A stretch of DNA of 64,000 bases from Margaritifera margaritifera (taxonomy: Eukaryota; Mollusca; Bivalvia; Unionida; Margaritiferidae): assembly GCA_029931535.1 (NCBI GenBank), contig JAQPZY010001521.1, positions 934,001 to 998,000 of the forward strand, in the 5' to 3' direction. Below, piece by piece: positions 25,819 to 36,797 of the stretch. The stretch's first letter is position 1; the number at the start of each line of letters is the position of its first letter. Made by a program: the position numbers and the translations under genes. Under the pieces are notes generated by a model. That model did not search any database, was not told where the DNA came from, and saw only the letters and a program-made list of their open reading frames with translations.

Positions 25819-28530
25819 AGTGTATTTGGCTTTGAGTAAGTGTTATACTATTATGAATACTATTATGAATCTTAGTATGAGTGTTAGTTTTTTTTAGCCG
25901 AGTTATAGTTTTCATGGACTGTATCATCTGATATGAGCCAGTGCCATACATCCAAGGGTCTGAATATTGGTCATTTTCATGGATCATTGTTCTCATTGCC
26001 TATTTCTAGAGTAGATGCCAATGTTAAGTGTTTGCAGGAGTCTAAATTTGTGGGTGGGAGTTGTGAGCTCTTAGTTCTCAAGGCCTGTACATTTGGGTAA
26101 AACATGTGTCATACATTCAGTTGCAGCGGTCTTACTGTTGGTTATTTATTTAGTAGCAATTTTCGTGTCCTGTTGTTAGAGTTTAAGCCAATGTTTTACA
26201 TTCGATAGTAACAGTGTACGTTTCGGTTTTTAGCGGGCTTGTAATTATCATGGCCTATATTCTTGGTTACAAACCATTTGTAATTAAAGGCTTGTAAGTA
26301 GCATGGCCTATATTATTGGTTACAAACCATTTGTAAAGGACTGAGCGCTGATTATTTGGCGTTCCTGTGGGGTTTTTTTGGACAATGTCCAGATTAAAAT
26401 TCAGTGTCAAACAATGTCGTAAAATTTTGTGTTTAGGTCCTTTTAGCAGGCTTGTAATTCTCGTGGCTAGTATCCTAGGATATGAGCCAGTGAAATACTG
26501 TTTGTCATAAACGTCTCACTATCTTTCATTTGTCGTGCATGTAGATCTCATGGGGTAATCCTTAGAGAATATGCCAGTTTTGTGCAACCAGTTTTAAAGG
26601 TTTGAGGGGTGATACAATCAGTCCTAAGAGTCAACGTTTCTTTATTTTCTTTCTTTCTTTTCGGAGTTGTAATTCTGATGGCCAGTACCTTGGCGCACGA
26701 GAGGGTGTCATTCTATTAGTCATACGAATAAAACATGTCGGTTATTTGGAGAGATTGTAAATCTCATGACCTCCTACCTTGGACATGAGCCAGAGTTCTA
26801 AAGTTTAAAGTGTCAGAGTGTTAGTTATTTAGATGACCTATTGTTCTCATGGCCTGTCTCTACAATATTATACAATTTCATAAAAGCTGTCCAAGTAGGC
26901 TTTTTGTTTTATGCGTTTTTAATTTTTATGGCCTGTATTTTTGGATATAAGCATGTTTAGCCTCGTACTGTTCGATATTTAACTTTAAATGGGTTTGTAA
27001 TTGTCATAGGCTTTTGTTAAAATATGAAGTAACTTTATACTATCGATTTTTTTTATTTATTTTTTTTTTGTTTTTTTGTTGTTGTTGTTTGTTTTCTTTC
27101 TTTCTTTCGGGCTTGCAATTCTGACAACTAGTATCTTTGCGTATAAGTCAGTCTTATGCAATCATTGTAACGGTATGATTTTCGGATTTTGGCTGGCTTG
27201 CAATTGTAATTAATCCGTATTCTCGGTTATAACCCGGTATAAAAAATAGTTCTAAGAGCCTTAGTGGTGGTTTTTCAGTAGGCTTGAAATTCGCATGGCC
27301 CATTTCTAGAGAATGAGTCAATGGCATATTATCAGTCGCATGAATCCACATTATGGCTGGATTGCAATTCTTATGGTCAGCATATTATAAAATCAGTTGT
27401 AGGGTCATAAATTCGGCTTCTTTGGCGGGATGGCTTATTGGTAAGACACGAGCTCGTGTCCCAAACGCGGTCTAACAGTCTAAGTGTTGGTTTTTTATTT
27501 GGTTTGTAATTCTCATGGCATGTATGCTTTGTTATGAGTCAATGTAACTAGATACAAGACTGTGAGTGGCAATTACTTCGCATGTTTATAATTCTGATGG
27601 AAAATTCACAGTGTAGGAACTAGTGTCATACAATCGGTAGTAAGGATGGAAGCTTAGGCTTTTTGGCGGGCTCGTAATTGTCACTGCCAGTATCTTTGCC
27701 TAGGAGGCAATGTCATATTCTCACTTTTACGGATTTGAGTGTCGGTTATTTGGCGGGCTTGAAAAAATCATGGCCTGTATCCTAGGGAATACGTTAGTGT
27801 CATGCAATCAATTGTAAAGGTTTCGATGTTGGTTTTGATTTTTTCTCATGGCCTATCCATAACCAGTAGTCAATGCCATACGAGAGGTCTTACGAGTCTT
27901 AAGTTTTAGTTTGCGGGTTTGTAATTCTTGTGACCTGTATGAGTTCTAAGGTCTGAATATTGACATTTAGGCTGGCATGTAATTTGCATAACCTATCTTT
28001 AAATACGTAGGCAATGTCACACAATTAGACTTAAGAATAAAAGGTGTATCTGCGGGCTTGCACTTCTCATGACATGTATTCTTGGCAATAAACCAGTTTC
28101 ATACAACATCGCGTAAGAGTGTACGTTTCAGTTTGTTTGACTGGCTTGCAGTTCCCGTTGTAAGTGACTTTTGTTTTAAGCCAATGTCAAAGTATTAGTC
28201 CTATGAGTGTGAGTATTGTTTATTTGGCGAGTTTCTGATTCTCATATCCAGTTTTCATTGGTATGAGCCAGTGCCAAACAATTTTCACGGCCTATATCCT
28301 TTGTTATTGGTCATTGTCCTACAGTCATTTGTATGTGTCTGAGTAATGAAATTTTGGCGTTCTTGTATTTTTCTTGCCCTATGTCATGAGTATAAATCAG
28401 TCTCATACAATCTGTATTAGGGGTCCATGTTTCAGTTTTTTGCAAGCTCGTAATACTCATGGTCAGTATCTATGTCCTTGAAATAGTGTCATACTGTTAT
28501 TCGTACGAGTCTAAATGTCACGTATTTGTT
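25819..28530. repeat. Decayed extension of the ~77-bp array
   Basis: Degenerate units continue for about 2.7 kb. Recurrent words at roughly 75-90 bp spacing are (g/c)ttgtaatt(c/a)tcatggcc, gta(t)..t(a)ggatatgagccagtgtcat, acaat(c).gt and gtctgagtgttggttatttggcggg. Order and spacing are kept while identity falls to perhaps 60-70 percent. No gene is visible. Confidence 0.75.
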
Positions 28531-28811
28531 GAGCAAACAGAAACTCGTGTAAGTGGAAATGATATATTAGCCTTGCAACTCTAATGTATACTTATATCTG
28601 TTCTAAGATTATGTCTTCTTACTATTGTAAGCTCACCAAATGTTTTATCAGCGATGGAATTCATACGAAAATCATGAATTGAATAATGTACTAGCAAACA
28701 TATTGTACTTGAGACAGAACCATATATCTAAAAATAAACAAGACATGCTTGCTATTCTCATTGCCCTTCAAATCGGTCATGATACCGACATTTGTTCTCG
28801 TTGACTCCAAC

Positions 28812-29202
28812 ATGGCACAAAACAAAATCTTGGAAGAGCTTTGGCTAGTCGTACTTGTCCTTTTGAATTGGGTCTGCGATGGAAAACAAAATATGCACGA
28901 CTTAGAACGGTATATATCAATAACATTGCAGCCTAATATTTTATGGTATTTGCACTTTGCTAGTGCACGTGTTGCACCATAGATATAGAGTGATATGTTT
29001 AACGAAACTATTCGAATTTGGATATTTTAATATCGAAACAATTAACAATGAGTTCGATATTAGTCAAATCTATCTCACATTTTCCTCAAAATTAAATTCT
29101 AAAGAATACAATCGCTTCGAGAACGAACTGCTGCAGAAAATAATAAGGCACTTTAGAACTTGCGTCAATCAAACTGCATTATATTCATCGCCTACAGTTT
29201 GA
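28812..29202 (+). pseudogene. Possible secreted-protein ORF with one frameshift
   Basis: An ATG at 28812 opens a frame with a textbook signal peptide: a short polar start, LWLVVLVLLNWVC core, then DG. It runs to a stop at 28982. From about 28957 the +1 frame stays open to 29202 with a helix-rich, Cys-poor sequence (ENELLQKIIRHFRTCVNQT). AATAAA follows 18 bases after that stop, at 29221. A single indel near 28955 would make one protein of about 130 residues with one NQT sequon. I do not recognise the family. It may be an intronless secreted protein gene that is broken or mis-assembled, or chance. Confidence 0.35.
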
Positions 29203-29239
29203 CCATATCCTGTTTGACAAAATAAATTTTCTCACATGA

Positions 29240-31400
29240 GAGACTAGTTGATGGTACGGTAAGTTCCAATATGCATTTTCTGGCACACTCAAGAATACTT
29301 CCTGCAGAGAGGAAACAAAACTAAGCTTTCCACATATACATGCCTTTCAAGTAATATACACAAGTTAAGCTGGTATCACTTAATATGACGATATGCATTT
29401 TCCAAAATCAGATAACATCTACACATATTAGGAGACAAAGTCTATGATGAAGCGCCTAATCAAACATCTTGGCACATTCAGACCTACTTCCAATGTGGTT
29501 GGGGTAAAATGCCATTAATTTGTATTAATGAGAGAACACTTAAAACCACTTCCAGAATAAAGAAGACAAGACAGAGTTCTTCACTTACAAAGAGTAGCTC
29601 TGGCTATGTCAAAAAAAAGATATGTATGGCAATTCATCATAGATTATGTCTCTAAAAAAACGTTTTGCTATATTAGAGTGATACCGATCTTACTTATGTT
29701 TATTACTTGTACATCATATAAACGTCAAACACTCCGAGTTGTCACCTTTGTTCTGGAAATAGCTTTGAGTGCACCAAGAATGTGCATATGGAAACATGTA
29801 ATGACGTCTTTTGCCAGCAATTTGTAACTGATTGGAGAATGTTCGCTTTCTCAGAATAGATTGGAGCAACGTTTCCCTTCTCATCGATACATATAAACGG
29901 TATTCATACCCCATAACCGGCGGAAGTAGCTCTGACTAGGCCCAAAAGAACGGTATTGGAATTAATCAAAGACTATGTTCCCTAGCTCCTGCTAATGTTG
30001 TCTTGTTTGAGAAAATTGGTTTTCTCATAGTATGATGAGATAAACTTAAAATGTTTGTGTATTACTTGTGTTACGACTAGGGGTAATGTAACAAAAGAAA
30101 AGACTCAAACAAGCTTTCAAGATTGAAAATACAAATCTTTAATTTCCTAAAATATTAAAATATTTCAACAAAGAATTAAAGTGAAAGAATTAAAAATAAC
30201 TTACAGTATAGAATATCCTTAAAAGTCCTAAATTGTTCTAAAGTTCCCTGATCCGGAAGTCAATCCAAATATTCCGAATAAGGTATTCCGAATGAAGTAA
30301 CCTTCACTGTACTAATGTGTTAATAAGAATTGGTTATATTCAAGTAATCCTTGCAAATATGGAATATCACAAGTTCTAGAAATGTTTCCGATAATTCCAC
30401 GGAGATGTATAATTATTCAGGTTGAAGACACAGTACTAATCCAGAATGCACTGTATTTATAATAAATAGATCTCCAAAGAAGAATATCCCACACACAAAA
30501 TGAACCAATTTCTTTTATGACCTCAATATCCAATGTAACTATGAAGAATGCCTAAACACAGGATTATTTCCTTTAATATAGTCTCCCACTGCGCAGAAAC
30601 AACATCAAACCCATTGCGTTTTTGATAAACAACAGGACATTTCGAAACATTGCAACTCTCTCCGAACCAATCAGAAATTAGGTTATGCGTGACATCTCTT
30701 AAAGTACCTCTATATTGACATTTATTATCAATAACAAAGTGTTTACTCGTAGAATCTAGGTCAGATTTTCAACTCTCTCACGCGCTCTAAAACCACGTGA
30801 TGTACTATCGAGCCTACCGTATATATACTCACAAGACGACAGCTGTTTAGACTAAGAACAGAGATCATACACTAATAAACTATACCATTATTAAAAGGAA
30901 AATTATATATAATTCTGTAACACTTGTATAACATATAAACGTGAAAACTCGATGTTTTCTCTCCTGGAAATAGCTTTGAGAGTGCCAGGAATGTGCACAT
31001 GAAAACTGTATTGGTGGTCCATATCTGTTGCCATTAACTTGTTGCCAAATAAGAAAATTTGTTTTTGTCTCGGAGATAGGTATTGTAATTCATCACAGGC
31101 TGTGCTTCCTATCACCTTCTAATATCATATTTCTGAAACTTCGTTTTCTCATATTAGGTAAGACCATCCTAACGTGTGAATATTACTTGTGCATAATAGA
31201 CGTTGTAGTGGGTGTCCACATCTTTGAGAGTCCCAGGAATGTGCATGCGGAAATTTGTATCGGGTGTAACAGGATGAAACCGGGTGGGATTCGATCTTGC
31301 GAATACACTTAGAACAATTGCGTGAATGATGTTTTTATTTATAATGCAAATTAATGATGACTGAATCTTTGACAACCTAGCTCACACCCTTTCTTCATCA
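29240..31400. repeat. Diverged ~250-360-bp tandem repeat, interrupted by a solo LTR
   Basis: Markers recur: attacttgt(a/g)(c/t)a followed by (c)atataaacgt at 29702, at 30061 with its continuation at 30923, and a weaker copy at 31184. ctggaaatagctttga with (a)gtg(c)ca(c/g)gaatgtgca recurs at 29754-29790, 30965-31000 and 31215-31240. No coding signal is seen. Confidence 0.65.
30069..30922 (+). mobile_element. Solo LTR 1 (LTR retrotransposon, probably Gypsy type)
   Basis: An 854-bp element beginning TGTTAC and ending GTAACA. It is flanked by the 4-bp duplication CTTG (30065-30068 and 30923-30926). It has TG..CA ends, AT-rich content, a TATA-like gtatatatac near 30830 and no coding capacity. Internal words (attccgaatgaa, aacttacagtata) are shared with the LTR at 54651. 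A related tandem unit at about 29702 lacks the insertion and shows the empty site. Confidence 0.8.
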
Positions 31401-31600
31401 TTTCAAACTAAGCTATAACAACTGAAAGCCCTGCCGTACTCAAGCACACAAAGTTCAACAACGGATGTAACAAAATGATATCTTTCATCGGTGGATACGA
31501 TCGGAACTTGGATTTTCAACAAATAATTATAAATTATATCGTTTGTTAACGGATATGATGATATCATGAATTTTATTAATGATGTTATTGGTATAAGGAA

Positions 31601-32090
31601 TTATCAACAAATATGATCAATCTATGGATTTATCAACAAATATGATCAATGTACGTATTTATCAACAAATATGATCAATGTACGGATTTATCAACAAATA
31701 TGATCAATGTACGGATTTATCAACATATATGATCAATGTACGGATTTATCAACAAATATGATCAATGTACGGATTTATCAACAAATATGATCAATGTACG
31801 GATTTATCAACAAATATGATCAATGTACGGATTTATCAACAAATATGATCAATGTACGGATTTATCAACAAATATGATCAATGTACGGATTTATCAACAA
31901 ATATGATCAATGTACGGATTTATCAACAAATATGATCAATGTATGGATTTATCAACAGATATGATCAATGTACGGATTTATCAACAAATATGATCAATGT
32001 ACGGATTTATCAACAAATATGATCAATGTATGGATTTATCAACAAATATGATCAATGTATGGATTTATCAACATATACGATCAATGTATT
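31601..32090. repeat. 29-bp minisatellite, about 17 copies
   Basis: Unit atcaacaaatatgatcaatg tacggattt at exactly 29-bp spacing with very few substitutions (mostly TATGG for TACGG). There are no spacers. Confidence 0.98.
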
Positions 32091-32130
32091 CTTCATCAGC
32101 ACGTATGATGGTGCATTAGATTGTCACTCA

Positions 32131-32132
<2 letters not shown>

Positions 32133-32193
<61 letters not shown>
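32133..32193. repeat. (TA)n microsatellite
   Basis: About 30 TA units lying between the 29-bp and 43-bp arrays. Confidence 0.97.
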
Positions 32194-32194
<1 letters not shown>

Positions 32195-32281
32195 CTCGTG
32201 CGAGTGGTCGCTCCTCCCAGCCAGCTAAAGAAACTTTCCTACTCCGCAGACCTGACTTCGTTACACATACAATTCTTCTTT

Positions 32282-32842
32282 CATAAGAATGACTGTCCGA
32301 TACTAGTTTTATAATAACCACGTTCATAAGAATGACTGTACGATACTACCTTTATAATAACTACGTTCATAAGAATGACTGTACAATATTAGTTTTAAAA
32401 TAACCACGTTCATAAGAATGACTGTACGATACTAATTTTATAATAACCACGTTCATAAGAATGACTGTAGGATATTAATTTTATAATAACCACGTTCATA
32501 AGAATGACTGTACGGTATTAGTTTTATAATAACCACGTTCATAAGAATGACTGTACGGTATTAGTTTTATAATAACCACGTTCATAAGAATGACTGTACG
32601 GTATTAGTTTTATAATAACCACGTTCATAAGAATGACTGTACGATATTAGTTTGATAATAACCACGTTCATAAGAATGACTGTACGGTATTAGTTTTATA
32701 ATAACCACGTTCATAAGAATGACTGTACGGTATTAGTTGTATAATAACCACGTTCATAAGAATGACTATACGGTAATTGTTTTATAATAACCACGTTCAT
32801 AAGAATGACTGTACGGTATTAGTTTTATAATAACCACGTTCG
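32282..32842. repeat. 43-bp minisatellite, about 13 copies
   Basis: Unit cataagaatgactgtacggt attagttttataataaccac gtt at 43-bp spacing with one to three changes per copy. Confidence 0.98.
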
Positions 32843-33480
32843 TACATGAATATGTCTACGACAACAGCAATCGCATTGAATTCAGCTTGTCTGTTCAGCT
32901 ACAAAAAATGTCTAACCTGAAAGAGATTTCTACCCGACAGCATAGAAAAACAGCCAGAGTACATAGGAAAAACAACACACACACACACACAACCATAAAC
33001 TGCTGGCGCTTTATGCGCGCTGCAACGAGTGAACAGAAGTCAGTGTTTCAAAATCGCCAAGACTAAAAACCATACCTGTCGGGTAACGCTGTACGCAGCA
33101 ATGAAAATCATCTATATTTATGTTCATGCATAATGTAAAAGGTATTTTCCTGTACACAATTCTGTGACTTCGGGTGTCCATTTCACTTGCCCCTCTCATA
33201 TGAAAATATTCATTGTTTCATATAGGGTGGCAGAAACATTCCTTCATCAATACAATTTAACAGTGTTATTATCCCAACCACAGCGGAAGTAGTACTGACT
33301 TGAATATGAGGAAGCTTGAAGATTTACATGATTATTATTTGAAAAAAACACGCTAATATTGCCAGACATATTCTAGAACTGTAGAAATACATGTCTTTCT
33401 AATTACGCTCATGACGCTGCACACTAAATATTCGTCTCCAGGACTAATATACAATGCCGCACTGAAGTTAACAGGTAAAA
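32843..33480. other. Intergenic DNA
   Basis: Contains a short (CA)n at 32976-32992. The minus-strand 62-codon frame at 33011-33199 has no recognisable domain. Confidence 0.5.
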
Positions 33481-33485
33481 AAAAA

Positions 33486-34078
33486 AGAGTCTTGCAACTT
33501 TCTGAGTTTGCATTGGGCAGTCCTCTTGATATTATGGAAGGCTGCCTTCTTGGATGATGAAGTACTGTCTTCTAAACAGGCCTTTTGGAGCCGATGTTTC
33601 TCGTTCAGTAGTCTCCGTGTGTCATCATTGTTCTCATCAAACCAATCTTGATGTTTAATTGTGGTGGGACCGAGTACACATAGTTGTCTCTAAAGGATGC
33701 CCAGTTTTCCTCGAAGTTCTTTGAGTTCGCAACAATTGTTACTATTTGGCTGCAAAGTCTTTCAACAAACGCCTGTTTCACATTCTCCTGTTTTAATTTG
33801 GAGACACTGAGTTTTTGGTACGCTTTTATGCCGTGTTGTTGTATGCTAGGCTGAATCCGGATATAGAGTTAGGAGACTATGAACCTGTGGTAAGTCCAGC
33901 ATTCTGCGCTTCTCATGGCCTTCGTCACTCGGACATTCTGCCTATCGCTTCTCTTGACAATGACGTAGTCAATGAGATGGCAGTGCTTGGAATGCGGGTG
34001 CATCCAAGACATCTTGTTGCGGTTTTCTAGGCTGAAGACTGTGTTGTTGATTAGGAGATCCAAATAATATAGGCATGC
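33486..34078 (-). pseudogene. LINE fragment: end of endonuclease domain and linker to RT
   Basis: On the minus strand the sequence reads NKMSWMHPHSKHCHLIDYVI, then RVTKAMRSAECW and HRFIVSKLRIRIQP. This is the C-terminal part of an apurinic-type (EEP) endonuclease domain of a non-LTR retrotransposon, with the conserved SxxHxLIDYV core. A linker follows, with a frameshift near 33650, ending in a KKAAFHNIKRTAQCKLRKLQ-type segment. Neither the N-terminal endonuclease nor the reverse transcriptase is present, so this is a truncated copy. I do not assign a clade. Confidence 0.75.
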
Positions 34079-34482
34079 GGACGGGTGTAAAGGTTAATTA
34101 TGAGCAATTATTATTAATTTAGTCAAAATCACGTAGGTCTTGGCTGTGGTTACGGACTTGTTTTCGTTTGCTGAATAAATGGAGTAACTGAACAGGAATG
34201 CCAAAAAGATTATGAAATTACACGCTAATATTTCACCTGTACAACGTATCGAGTTTTGCACGCTACATTGAACTTTTCGCTAATTTTCGTAAAGGTTCAT
34301 TGCAGTTATCCTGTACCATGTGTAAAGGCTAATTATGTACCAGCATCATGTGGTTTCTTGTTAAGTGAGGTGTTGCAACTAGTATTGAAGAGTTTTTCTT
34401 CACAACAGGAAACATATATAATATTTAATATCCGCAATTTAATAACACCGTTTAAAGTCGGCGATAATAAAGTATAGTACAA

Positions 34483-34505
34483 TATATATATATATATAGA
34501 TATAT

Positions 34506-34563
<58 letters not shown>
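34483..34563. repeat. (TA)n microsatellite with GATA interruptions
   Basis: About 40 TA units with two TAGATA interruptions at the left. Confidence 0.95.
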
Positions 34564-34565
<2 letters not shown>

Positions 34566-35009
34566 TCGTAGTATTATTAACTATAAACGTACTTTGTTGG
34601 AACTTCATATTCTGCTTAAAATATGCCAATTAAGATTGTTTTACTTTTAAAACTCTAAATGGGATTACTTCACAGTGTTTGGATGATTTACTGTGCTTTA
34701 AACGTAATAATCCAATTTTAAAGATTCAAATATTTTAGATGTCCCAAGAATTAGAATTTCAATATATGACAAAGAATCTTTCAGATATGAAGCTTCCATT
34801 ATGCGTAATGATCTGCCACGTAATCTTTGAGAAGAATCAGATTTCAACTGATTCAGATCTTTCATTGTATCTCGGAATGGTAAAGTATGTCAACATGATA
34901 TCTGTAAATAATCCAACGCACACCCACCCACCCACTCTCTCCTGCCATGATGACGAGAACTGATATCTGTGTCATCGTTTGTTTTGTCTTATGTACCGTC
35001 AAGTACCTT

Positions 35010-35180
35010 ACAATCAACTCATTTTTAAGCCTTACTTTGCATCTCGGCATTTTTCTAATTCTGACCTGTGCTTTGTTTTCATTTAAGGTACATATACATT
35101 TAATTGTTTATATCTTAATTCTTTTAAGGCTTAATTTACATTTTAGCCTGCTTCAGATACTAACCTGTGCTTGTTTTATT
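35010..35180. repeat. ~110-bp imperfect duplication
   Basis: tttttaagccttactttgca..ctaattctgacctgtgcttt at about 35020 is repeated as cttttaaggcttaatttac..agatactaacctgtgcttg at about 35123. Confidence 0.5.
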
Positions 35181-35387
35181 TAAATAAACACTAAATTCGC
35201 GTGCTTTGCTTGCTTACGTTTTAAGATATGTGCTATGTGATTTGTTCCTTATTATCATTATGTATTAGACTATGTTGTTGTGTCCTGTACAGGATCTTTA
35301 TTTATTGTCTTAATTGGTTTATGTAATGTCGTTATAAAGGTCATTAGAGTTCATGTTTAATTCTTGCTTTAATCGTGCTCGCTATAA

Positions 35388-35413
35388 AAAAATCTTATCT
35401 TATCTTATCTTAA
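35388..35413. repeat. (CTTAT)n tail
   Basis: Five CTTAT units after an A-rich stretch (ctataaaaaaat). This is typical of a non-LTR element's 3' tail, but no element body is recognised upstream. Confidence 0.5.
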
Positions 35414-36797
35414 TCAGTCGTACAGACATTAACCAGACATTAACCAGACTCTCGCTTTCCATAGATCTCTCAGAGTCACGAGTCTGGTTGAACGAGATTG
35501 GTTAGTGATTCGATGAACAATGCTATATGTGGACGCAAAAGCAGGTTTTATGCACAAATTTGATGCAGCATCAACCTGTTTAATACAAATATTCATAAAA
35601 TATAGAGTACTCAAATTAGGTTAAAAAGGTCCATATTTCTGAATAGCTATATTAAATTAAAATATTGTAATAAATTTGGGTATGTTCCATTTGTATTTAC
35701 GTCTCCATTCATAGGTTCGTTAGAGTTTAGTGATTAGTGGTTTGATTATGGGAAGTCGGTGTTGGGAAAATATTTCCCAGCTCGAGTAATTATCCAATTT
35801 CTAGTAACAGACGTCATATAGTTGTTACGAGACTTTGCAATGGCATGGATTGGTTTCGTAGTTTGATATGGGGTCAGACTAGCATAAGTGGGCATGGAGC
35901 CAAGTGGTTCCTATCTTAATTCAGAGATGTTGATTGATTGTGCCTTTTTGGTGGGAGATTTCGTGACAAGAACTACTGTTTTGTGCCATGGAATAATTGG
36001 GAAGAGGTCATCCCTTTGTTTGGAGACGCCTTTCATTGTAGCAGTTGGTGGAAGTACACGTGCGAAACGCTGTCCAGACTGTTGTTTTTATTGACCCAGG
36101 GATGGAATCGGAAAATAGTTCCCTGCATTGGGTGTTTGAATTGTGTTATGTGCTTCCTGCAACGGCATGCTAACAAGGAAAAGCCATGCAATTGTGAAGT
36201 TATGGTTGTGACATTGTGGTCAGTCATTTATTGATTAGAGAAAACTTGTTTCTAGTCTTGGCGCGTTACGAGAACTTCCAGTTGACAAAGAATGTTGTCG
36301 GGAAGTCCTTGGAAATGGGGGAAAACAAGGGACTTCCAGCCCAACCTCACGCAGGTGTTTGATTCGCTCGGTAGAGGAAACCCTGTGCGTATTACAATAT
36401 GATTCATTTAACCTGCCAAGTTTATAAAAGGTCAAAAGCAAAAGACCTATATACACCACAGTCCCAAATTCACACATGTATTTGTCATGTCCGAATGTAA
36501 TTTATGAAGCAAAGTGACGCTCAATGTGTAAATGCAGGCCCTTTCTCCGTGTTATATTTTTGGAAAAAAAAAAATTTATTTTTTTTTTTATTTTTTTTAT
36601 TATTTTTTTTTTGTTGTTGCTGTTTTGTTTTCATTTTTGCATATTCTACATGCCTTGAATCAGCTGAATCTACTTGTTTTCAGTACTGAATTTTTAGGTT
36701 ATCCAAATCGAAATAAATCTAGTAAATATGTGTTATATGGGATTGTACCAGGCAGGATGTCTCTAGCTATACGACTTTGTTTGTTCCTGATGCTCAT
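35414..36797. other. Intergenic DNA with T-rich low complexity
   Basis: No supportable gene. The 98-codon Cys/Trp-rich frame at 35938-36234 has an alternative frame open over it and no splice signals I trust. T-rich tract at 36570-36640. The string ttggttgcatactatacgca is tripled at 36883-36950, within the duplicated block. Confidence 0.4.

Noticed and set aside
27426..27480. tRNA-like A box inside the decayed array
   Set aside because: gatggcttattggtaagaca resembles an A box but no B box follows, and the surrounding sequence is array-derived.
35938..36234. 98-codon Cys/Trp-rich frame
   Set aside because: A second frame is open over the same bases, and no family or splice signals could be recognised. 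It may be an old TE fragment.
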